Translations under genes and position numbers: made by a program
Shown: in pieces, positions 13,536-23,579 of the stretch
How positions within the stretch are numbered: position 1 is the first letter of the stretch
Layout: each line of letters opens with the position of its first letter
Assembly (NCBI GenBank): GCA_001510575.1
Contig: LNGK01000004.1
Span: 1,463,339 to 1,527,338, forward strand
Length of the DNA: 64,000 nt
Direction: 5' to 3'
Source: Knoxdaviesia capensis
Lineage: Eukaryota; Ascomycota; Sordariomycetes; Microascales; Gondwanamycetaceae
The notes under the pieces: model-generated
Databases searched by the model: none
Told to the model about the DNA's origin: nothing
The model's input: the letters and a program-made list of their open reading frames with translations, nothing else

Positions 13536-15740
13536 TTTATCCGCCCGATCGAACGACTGCCTGGACAGGCGACGATGAAGTCGGGGTAAGCGAATGGGTG
13601 GGAGCTGCGGAAGGCTGTTTGACCACGCGCGGCGGTGGCTCTCCTGGCGGCTAGAACAAATATCGGCAAAGCTGATGCAAAACGTGTGCGCAGGTACAAT
13701 TACGTATGGCGTTTTGCGGTGGTGCTGGGTGGGTTTGGGCCTACGTCGTTGTCTCTGATCGCGATAATCATGGCACTCCCGAGATGCTGGGCGGTTGGGC
13801 CCGGTGACGCGCGGGGGGTTACAGCCTGAGCAAGCCATCCCGGAGGAGACGACGCAAATTCGGGACCACAGCGGGGACAAAGGCCCGGGAAAACATGATC
13901 GAGCGGGCTTGTGTTTGAAGGTGAAAACCGAGCATGCTGTTTGATGTTGAAAATAAAAAATCGCAAGAAAATGCCGATGGCTTAGGGTTACCTGGGTTAC
14001 ACGGCCAGGGGAGGACTGAACCCCAGGAGCCGGGAAATCATGCAGGTTGTTTGGGGCATTGATGTGCATAATTGTGCATAGACCACAGGCAAATCGCACA
14101 TTAAACACAATGGGATGCACGCCAACTATCAAAGCAAATGCAGTGTTTACTTAGCGGGGAGGACTTATGATCGGAGACTGGGGAGAGTAGAGCAGCACCG
14201 AGGGGGGAGATTTTCTTATGCTTTCGCAGGCATACGAGCTGGGTGATGTGCGTAATGCTTGGAGGGTGGACGGGGTATGCAAAAAGTTGAAAAAAAAAAC
14301 CCAGCAGAAAGTGAAGGTCGGCAAGGTCTCCCTGGCTCGTGATATATTGCCCATCCATATCTTTTGGCCCAGGGACGGGGCCAGCATCCGGAGAAAGCCC
14401 AGCAGGTGAGGCAGGGGGGTTAAGGAGCATTCAACATGTCATATCACAGGTCTTTTGTTGTTGTTTTCTCGTCGTCTAGAGGGGGTGACAGAGCACGTCT
14501 GGGGATATCAAGTGTCGTGCCGGACTGAGTGCGCGAAGGAACGCTGACTGGGGGAGAGAAACTACTTGACGATAGCTACATTGCACAGCTAGACACCGAG
14601 GGGCTTGTTCACTCTGAGAAGGAAAGGGGATGACGATGACGGCTGGTTTTCGGATACACACACGCGGGACGGGTGCACTAGAGCTAAAAAAAAAAAGGAG
14701 AAGCGAGATGACCAAGTACCGGGGCGCGGAGGTGCTGCACATCGCCAGGCCGTGATAGTGATAGACAACGAGGCAGGCGGGAGAGAGAAACATCTCACAG
14801 CTAAACACTACCTACAAACACCGCTAAAAACAACACAGAACGGAACAGAACAGTAACACAGTCGAGACCATTTAAGGACCGGGTTCGCGGGCGTTGAGGA
14901 GTTCTGTTCCCATCTCGATTTGCCAGGCGGTCGGAGCGCATAGAGACGAACATTAAAAAAACAAAAATCCGCCCCGGAGAGGAGGAAAAGCTTCAGAGTC
15001 AGACACGGCGTTTCGGGAGATTTTTTGCTTCACGATAGAGTGTGGCCAGGCCGCTGAAGGGAGACAGACACCTTCAGCCCTTTACTCGAGATTCTACTAG
15101 GTGAAGAATGAAGACCAGAGAGAGATAAAAAGAGAGAGAGAGAGAGGGAGGGAGGGTCGACGGCCCACTGGATACCGCCGATGTCCAGACCCCAGCGCAC
15201 GGCCGCTGGTTGTCTTGAGGAATTTTTTATTCGGGGATTGTTTTGTTTGCTGCACCGGTCCTGAAGCAATTTTAATTGTCGTTTGTTCCTGACTGGAAGC
15301 CCGGTTTTTCTCTCTCTCTCTTCTTTTTCGTCGTTTTTTCTTTCCACTCTCGCCCGACGGGCCCGCGTCCAGCCAACAAACACACCCACATGTTCCGATC
15401 TACGAGAATCCGCCGGACATGGAATGTCCCTGGCGGTGGTTCCCCAGCTGTGAGAGCAGGAGAGATGCGGCTCTCCACCTGAAGAGCGCGAATATAGTTC
15501 AGGTCTGTCGGGGTGCCGACGAGAGATGAGCACGGGTGGATCGAGGAGGCACGCACGCACTTGTGGGAGCTGAAAAAGGAAAAAAAAAACGGAAAAAAAA
15601 AGAAACGGAAGAAAAACGCAGAAGGCAGAAAGAAGCGGTCCGCGGTTGTCGTGTCTCGCGCTGTGTGTCTTGCGAGCGCTAGACTGACGATAGCAAGAGA
15701 AAGGAAGAAAAATAATGAACCCTGGTTGTTGTTGTTCTTG

Positions 15741-15765
15741 TGGTGGTGGTGGTGGTGGTGGTGGT
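15741..15765. repeat. (TGG)n microsatellite
   Basis: About eight consecutive TGG units within a GTT/TGG-rich stretch of the gene-free region. Confidence 0.9.
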
Positions 15766-16338
15766 GATGGATACGCACACCCAATGTCACGCTCTCGCTC
15801 CCACCAATGCCCGGCGAAAAGATATCACGGCATGGAGGGGGGAAGCGGACTAGGGGGACCAGTGATGTGATCCAACCCTAAGTAGTACAGTACAGGAAGG
15901 GGATAGACGACGGCACCTCACTCTCTCTCCTCCGAAAGACCGGAACGTGCCTCCTCGGCCGTGGTGTTCCTCGCACCCTCATCCTGTCCCGGTGGGCTGC
16001 TCCGCGACTGCATAGTTTCAGCTGAGCTTAAACAGCGGCGGGAAAGCTTGTGAATTACATCAGTCGTGCGAAAAGAGCAGAACGGGTGTCTGGATGCAGC
16101 TACACGACGGGGACATTCAAATCACACACACACGTTGAGCCACCACCCACCACCCCCGGACGGCCTTAGGCTAATTTGGGATTCTGAAACATCGAGGGAA
16201 TGTCCGGGAGACCAGGGTGTTGCGACCAGTGTGCTTGTCTGCGACTATGCTCGCTCGTCTAGGCTGCATGCAGGAAGAACTTACGACTTTCGGTGCGCCC
16301 CCTCCCAGTCCCCGTTTCCGATGTGACGCTGGGCAGAC

Positions 16339-16340
<2 letters not shown>

Positions 16341-16387
<47 letters not shown>

Positions 16388-16392
16388 GAGAC
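16341..16392. repeat. (AG)n microsatellite
   Basis: About 26 nearly perfect AG units with one GG interruption, followed by a short AC run. It is the longest dinucleotide repeat in the window. Confidence 0.95.
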
Positions 16393-19300
16393 ACACACCA
16401 ATCACCATCGTGAGCCGGTGGAAAAGCCACGCCTCCTCAGCCCGGCACCTGCAGGTGGGGAGAATGTACCCTCGTGCGGGGGATGGCATATATCTGATAC
16501 TTGACACCTCTGTCGTTCTTTCACGTCTGGGCTTTGGCTGTGGCCGTCTGCTCTCCCATCACATCACCCATTCCCCTCACCCCCGGTCCGCTCTTTGGGG
16601 CCGCTGCTCGGGCCTGTGTCCAGAAATAGCCAGACAGAAGTGATCATCCTCTCGCCCACGCACTACGAGCGGCCGGATTTCGCAGCCTCCCACAGGCTGG
16701 CTGGTCTAACCGCCAGCTCAAGCCCGTTCACGAGAACCCTTTACACTCTGCCATCGCCGTCGTGTTGACGCCCTCCCCGCTGGCCTCGGGGTGAGGGTCT
16801 GTGGCCTAACATCCCGACATGCAGAAATTCCAGGTGGCTGGGGGGGACGGGAGATGTTGGGTAAGAGAAACCGAGCCTTTCCCAGACACCCACTTTATCC
16901 TTTTCCGTTCCTCCTCCGTAGCCGGTGAGTCCGCCGCTCGCTGGCAGCTTTAGCGGGAACACACACTGTCCCTACACGAGGAAAAATAAAGGCGAGGCCA
17001 AGGAACACTGTCCCTACCCTACACGAGGATAAAAAAAAAGGCGAGGCCAAGGAGCCAGAACGAGCCACGCAGAGGAACGGCACACACACACACACGTTCT
17101 CTCCAGTTTTCAGGTTGGGATATCGCCTCCGACGAGAGAACCACTCTGCACGGGCCTTTTCCGACGAGCCGGGGGCACAAAAAACAAAGCGAGCGAAGAG
17201 AGAGGAACAGGAAAGGCGGCCAACATGAAACAATGCCCTCTGCCCCGGGTGGTGGTGGGCTGGGAGTTCCTTCGGCGCAGGGAAGCTAGAGTGGGTGATT
17301 TGATGTGATAAGACGAAGACTGAATGACCACCCACGCACGCTCGAGAGGGATAGACAAAGAGAAGAGAAAATCCTCCGGGACGTGAGAGGGAGAGAGTGG
17401 AACCTTGACACAGCTGCGGACATGCCCTCAACGTAGCATTGGCGGTGGTGGCGATCAGAGTTCGTCGCTCGTCTGTGATGGCCGGTATGGGTGGGAGCAC
17501 ACGTCTGCTGAGAGCACAGCACTTCCAAGATAAAGAGACAGTGGCAGACAGAGACACAGAGAGAGTCGTGGGCCGCGGTGGGCTGTGGCGGAGGTGCAGA
17601 CTTGGACCACCTTCTGCGCCTGTTTCTTCTCGCAGACTTGCATCCGCAAGTGCTCTCGACCTCGGACACCCGGGCTTTTGTTCATGATTTCCTCTTCTCT
17701 CTCTCTCTTTCTTTTGTACAAGTGCCTCTCGTACCCCTGGCCGTCTTGCGTTACGCCGTGCGGACGGACATTGTGGGACTTGGGCCCTCCTTCCTGCGGC
17801 TTTTCATGCAGGAACGCGTGCTGGGTCGCCACGGATAGAGTAGACAAAGAGAGTGAGAGAGAAAGAAAGTGTGTGTGTGTGCCCAATTTCGGGATCTGGT
17901 AGGGTGGTGGTGCCGTGGTGAAGCTGGAGGACGGGAAAGAAGCGTCCAACACGGGACGAGATGGGATGAGATCCGTCGTCCGGAGCGGCATAAGGACGTC
18001 GTTTCCGTACATAGTGTCGAGGTCTGCATAGTACAGTAGACACACCTTCGGCGGCCCCTGCATGAACCTCCAGAGATCCGAGAACTGATCACTGTCACCA
18101 CCACCCGTGGCAGTCCTCTGCTCTCTGGCTCTGTGTTGGTGTTACCGCAGAAAGAGAAAAAGGAGGCACCACACTGAGCCCACGGACTCACGCTCTCACA
18201 GGACGCCACCGGGAATATGCAGGAACATGAAACGCACACACACACACACATATATACACACTTTCTCTGGGCCTGCCGCTTGTTCTGCTTTCGTTCTGGT
18301 GATCTCTGATCGGTAGACACACACATAGACACACACATACAATACGCAAGTCCCAGAAAAAAGAACACAGAGAAAAGCCCCCCTGAACTGGCGTGTTCCA
18401 GAAGCCGCGAGACCTCTCTTTTCCCTCCCGCTCTCTGTCTTCCCTATGCGGATTCTCGCTGTTTCTCCCTGTACCGACCGCCCTGTATCAGCTAGAGTGC
18501 CCGTTGTCTGTATGTCTGTCTCTGGACGAGCACCACCACTTCCTGCCCCCCTGCCAGTCTGACTCTGGCCCCTCCTATCCGTACGGTGGCCAGGACCGCC
18601 GGTTTTATGAGCCGCCCGGCTGCGAGCCCGTCACATCTTGTGCGTTCGTCTGAATGGCCGAGCTGGTGAGCAGATGGTTCTGGATCTAGGACTAGAGCTA
18701 CGTGTGTGTATGTTGTGTGATGTATCTCATAGTCCTGGCTCTTGCCGCTTGTGTGATGTGAAGACGAACTGCAGAGCAGGCTTGTTGACGCTTGGGAGTG
18801 ACGTGTGCCTGTGTGATTTCAACTCAACACGGATATCTGTGTACAGACTTCAGCGCTGCGAGGTTCTCAACCCATTGAATATGTCCATCTACTGGCATCC
18901 TCCCATCTACCCAGAGTTCAGATCATCCAAAAAAAGCCAGTCTCGGCTCTCTCTCCGGCGCGAGACGGACTGATGGTCGCCCAGCCCCGGAGGACTCAAA
19001 AGCGACGTACGAGGCCCAGAGACTCCAATTCAGCCGGCGCATCCGGGATGTTCGCCTGCTGATCACCGGCCGCTGCTCGCCTGCGTGCCGTGTCCTGCTC
19101 CCTCAGCAATGTGGATTTTCTGCACTGCTCCGCATAGTCCTTCTTGTTCTCTTTTTCTGGTCGCTTTCTGCCGTGTGCATGCCGTGTGTGGGTGTTTCAC
19201 ATCGCACGGGGCCCGGGTTAGGAGGACTCTGGGGGAGCTGCAGACTCTGGGGGAGAGAATGCGGTTGTACATAGGTATGTGGGAAGTGGTTGAGCCTGGC

Positions 19301-20926
19301 CGATGGCCCGTGATCGGCTCGCCCGTATCCCGTGTCTCCCTCCGCCGGCGGGGGGCAAATGCCGAGAGCCTAAACTTGGGGCTCAATGCCCAGCCAGGTG
19401 GTGGCAAACAGGGACTTTGAGCACCGTGGAGAAACCTGTTTCTTCCGGTCTGTTGCCCCCTTCGCTTGAGGGCTTAATGGCAGATTCCAAGCTCAAGCAC
19501 CGTGGTCTCGGGTGGCAACAGTCACACACACGAAAACCTCGAATGGACCGCCGACCATCTGGAGCCAAACCACGACAAAAAGGCGAACCCCTGCCAAAAG
19601 CTCTATATGTGAAGCGTGGTAATGGCTGAGACCCAGCATCATCCAAGGGGATCGGCATTCTGAAACCGCCCTCCTCGCCATAACCTTCTTGGAAGAGGAC
19701 TGGAAGGCGACTGGACTTGGACGATCCCTCCAAAGAGAAAGAAAGAGAGTGAGAGAGAGACACTGGCCGCAATCCCCGCCCTCACCAGAGCCATCAGATT
19801 CGCGCCGTGATTCCATCCTGTGTCGATAGCTGCATGTGGTTGGAGTCGACCATGCAACTGGCGCACATCTGTGAATGTCGAGGCCGGAACGGACCAACAC
19901 GCCACCAGATACAGCGAGACTTCCCTCCTGCCTCCTCCCCGGCCCACGAGCGCTGTGCTCGACAGGCGATCTCGCCACCTGTTCACCAGTCACCACGCTA
20001 TATAGTCCAGCAGGCCCATGCTGCCGTGACCAACACCACAGGAAGAGAGCAGGGACTGCTCGCACGGGGAATTATGCCTGTGATCGACAGCCAAAAAAAG
20101 GACAACACCACGTTGGCCACCAATGCGCCGGAGCAGCCAAAAAGGGCCCCGGGACGATCGGGGGGTCTGCCGGGATGTGGCGGGGAGGGAGAGAGCAACG
20201 AGAGAAAAAGGATAAAAAGAAGTGGCGACGGGTCAGCACAGGAAAAGACAAAAGGGGATTGAGCGACGTCCAGGATGAACTTACCGGACAGGCCTTGTCT
20301 GCTTGAACTTAGGCACCGTATAGGATAGGATCGCCAACAGAGGAATGAAGACCCAACAGCGCCGCCCCCCCCAGGATGACTTACGAGGATTCAAGTAAGA
20401 TTCCTCGGCCGGCCATTATGTACGTCCTGCTATAGCCCACTCTCACCACTTTCAGGGCCCCGGAGATCTTCTCCTAGGATGTTCTCTATACGGTATGGAC
20501 GACATACTTGGATAAGGACCTACAGATCGCATTCTTCAGCCGGTTCTCCAACTCCAAGGCCCAGAACCGGTGGAGGGCAGCAGGTTCATGCGAATTAATG
20601 CATCGGAAAAGTCCAACTGGGCAGGCGAGAACAGCGAGCGCATCGCGTGGAATCCGGCTTGGGCTTTCGTCCACCACACGTTTGGATCTTTGGGTACATG
20701 GCATGAATAGCTATGCGCTGGGCTGATGGACACGGTGTGTGTGGTGTTCACAGCTGGAGGGGGTACCGTGATTCGCCGGATTGTAGACGCCGACTTTGAA
20801 GTCGTTATGAGAGGAGAGATCACATATATTCAAGAAACAGAAGACTATGATATGAGTATGTCCATAGGTACAAGACTCTTATATACTGGGGTCCCTACCA
20901 AGATCAACACAGCCTAGGGTTGCACC

Positions 20927-22960
20927 CTACTCGGCCGGTTTCTTCCTCGCCGTCTCCTCGGCAATCTGCCGGCGCTCCTCTTCGCCCTCCAGGCCCATCC
21001 GCACATCCTGGTGCTCGTCGTTCAAGCGGCGTTTGGCCACCAGCAGCGAGACTAAGCCCTCGACGAGCGCTAGCACGGTAATCTCGATCCACACATCGCG
21101 CACAGCGCGGGCAAACGCGCCACGCACGACCGCTTGCGCCTCAGGCGACAAGCGCGGGTCGGAGCCGAGGCCGAGGTGGGCCTGGGCAGCGCTACCATTG
21201 AGCAGCTGGGCGTCACGGTCGCCGAGGGCGGCAAGGAGGGCTGCGTGCTGGGCGGTCATGCGGGCGACAAAGATGGCGGAGCCGATGACCACGCCGACGG
21301 CGGACGCCAGGTTGCGGGTGAGGCCGACGGTGGCGGTGACGGAGGCGTTGTGCTGGGCCGACACGGCGTTCTGCAGGGCCACCATGGGCGGCTGGAAGCC
21401 GAGGCCGAGGCCCAGGCCCGCGATGATCTGGAACAGCACGATGCGCGGCCAGTCGCGGTGGGCCGGCAGGCTGATGAACAGGCCGACGCCGAGCAGCTGC
21501 AGCGCGGTGCCGGCCCAGATCAGCGGGCGGTAGCGGCCGGTCAGGCGCTGCAGGAGGCCGGCGGAGATGGACGCCGTGGCGAGCGCGAACACGAGCGGCA
21601 GCAGCCACACGCCCGAGCGCAGCGGCGACGCGCCCAGCACGGCCTGGAAGTACAGCGGCAGGAAGAAGGTCGTCTGCACGAACAGCATGCCGTGGAAGAG
21701 CACGACGGCGAGCGTAGCCGCGTGGGCGGGCGACGCGAACACCAGCTTGAGCGGGACCAGCGGGTAGCGGGCGATTCTGCGCTCGATGAAGGTGAAGATG
21801 GCGAAGACCACGGCGGCGAACACGAGCAGGCAGATCACCGTGGCCGACGACCACGGGAACTCGGAGCCGCCGAGCTGCAGGCCGACGAGAAACATCACCA
21901 CCGAAGTCACGATGGCGGCGGTGCCGAGCCAGTCGATTGCCGCGAGGCCGGCCAGGAGCGGCGTTCGGGTGGAGGTGAGGTCGAGGTAGATGGCCACGAT
22001 GACGAAGGCCACCGCGCAAACGGGGACTAGGGGGTGTGTGTTAGAGGGGGACGGACGGAGATAGGGGCAAGGGGGACCACCCACGGTTAATGTAGAAACA
22101 CCAGCGCCACGACACATTGGTCGTCAGCGCACCGCCCATCACCGGGCCGATCGACGATGCAGTGGCCCACACCATGCCGATGAAGCCGTAGAACTTGCCG
22201 CGTTCCCTAGATCGGGGTTGCAAGGAAAAGGTCAGCAAACGGACTTGGACCAACTCGCGCGGACACCCGCCCAAAACACAAAGCACAGAAAAGAGGAGCA
22301 CAAGCGAACGCACCGCGGCGAGAACAAGTCGCCAATCACCACGTTCGACAGCGACAGCAGCCCGCCGCCGCCACAGCCCTGCACGGCGCGGCCGCCAATC
22401 ACCATGGCCAGCGACTGCGCACCACCGGCCAGCCCGCTGCCGAGGGCAAACACGGAAATGGCCGCCAGCACGGCGCCGCGGCGGCCCCAGATGTCGCTGG
22501 CCTTGGCCCAGTTGGGCGTCGAGGCCGCAGCGGCAACCAGGAACGCCGAGCTCACCCACGTGTAGCCGGCGCCGCTGCCGAAGTGCTCGGCGATGGTCGG
22601 CAGCGCGGTGGTGATGATGGTGATGTCGAGGGCTGCGAGGAAGACCGAGGACTGGAACCCGGGGGCGAAGTTCGCGTTAGTGGCCGAGAGAGAGAGAAAT
22701 CAGGATGGACGAGAGAGGGGAGAATGACTTGCACATAGCGCCACCATGATCATCGCAATCTGCATGCCCGACCGCTTCGGCCGCTCGCCGGCCCCACTGT
22801 CGACGGCCTCTGGGTCTCCACCGCCGGCAGCGACCGCCGCCACACCAGCAGCGGGAGGCGGAACAGCCGCACCGCCGATCACTCCCGGCACATCGCCCAC
22901 AGTGGTTGAGTCGGCCGACGCCCGGACATTCGTAGTATCAGCAGAGTCAGACTTCGCCAT
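20927..22960 (-). CDS. MFS drug:H+ antiporter, 14-TM (DHA2) type
   Basis: Four exons on the minus strand: 22960..22733, 22651..22314, 22206..22085, 22026..20927 (595 aa). Intron 1 starts with GC (TGT|GCAAGT); the others have GTGCGT and GTGGGT donors. The product has a polar N-terminal tail of about 65 residues, then the DHA2 sequence FLAALDITIITTALPTIAEH, motif A-like WAKASDIWGRRGAV, VQGCGGGGLLSLSNVVIGD, SPRERGKFYGF, and motif C-like SSIGPVMGGALT. Many hydrophobic spans follow and the protein ends in a charged tail. The expected role is proton-driven efflux of small toxic or secondary-metabolite compounds at the plasma membrane. Substrate cannot be inferred. No biosynthetic cluster genes lie next to it, so a self-resistance role is unsupported. 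It shares a 619-bp divergent promoter region with the Crinkler-like gene. Confidence 0.9.
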
Positions 22961-23579
22961 GGCGGGGGAGGGGGAAGGGGAAGGAGAGTAATCTATATGT
23001 CCAGAGTCGTGATGTTACATGCACTCAGTAATATCCGGGAGGCTGAAGAGTGGTGGGTGGCGTGGCGGAGTGTGGGAAATGCGCTTTGAGAGTTATGCTA
23101 GGCGCTAGGGTTGCTTAGGGTTGGAGCCGGTGCGCTAAGGAGCCACTAGGGCTGAGATGGCTTCCTTAAACGGCAAGCACGTCTCTTCCTGCCAGATGCG
23201 TCACCACCTGCAAAGTAACAAACGCGCGTCAAACGAGAAAGGGAAGGAACGGTATTTACTAATGAGCTCCTTCCTCGACCCTCGCGCTTAAGATCAACTT
23301 AGCGACCATGGAAAGATCATCTTTTCCCCGCGCGGATTCTTCTCCTCTCCCGATTCTTCTCTTCTCTCCCTCTCCGAATGTTCCTCGATACCAGCCTTGA
23401 ACTTGAAGCTCTCTTCCTCTCTCACACTCGCACTTGGCTAATCTCTCCTTACACGCTTTCACACTCTCGCTTTCACTCTCTCCAAGTCTGACTCATGGCT
23501 ATCTTGAATCTCTCTTCTGGTCCCTCCCACTCTCGGTTCTCTCTGTCTCCCTCCGCAAACCTTTCCCGTGCGAGTCAAG
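22961..23579. other. Divergent intergenic/promoter region of MFS and Crinkler-like genes
   Basis: The 619 bp separate two start codons. A TTAGGG-like doublet (CTAGGGTTGCTTAGGGTTGG) lies at about 23105-23124. The 250 bp before the plus-strand ATG are strongly CT-rich (TCTCTC blocks), which is typical of fungal core promoters and 5' UTRs. No TATA box was placed with confidence. Confidence 0.5.

Larger units (their letters stand above)
4427..20926. other. 16.5-kb gene-free region upstream of STE12
   Basis: No ORF here has recognisable domains, and no pair of short ORFs joins through good splice signals into a plausible protein. The first part (about 4430-6350) is strongly purine-rich on the plus strand (runs of AG/GAA), which is CT-rich in the STE12 sense, as expected of a fungal promoter and 5' UTR. 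The rest mixes homopolymers (A/T runs, a C17A13 run), GA/GT/TGG microsatellites, scattered TACAGTAC motifs and TTAGGG-like motifs. No tRNA, rRNA or snRNA signature was found by eye. It may hold distal STE12 control sequences and noncoding transcripts, but I cannot show that. Confidence 0.6.

Noticed and set aside
21134..22030. Long plus-strand open frame (298 codons) opposite the MFS gene
   Set aside because: It is antisense to a transporter with clear motifs and good splice sites, and it has an unnatural Arg/Glu/Gly-rich composition, so it is a shadow.
23568..23579. Upstream GTG start giving four extra residues on the Crinkler-like protein
   Set aside because: Eukaryotic nuclear gene; the ATG at 23580 is the natural start.
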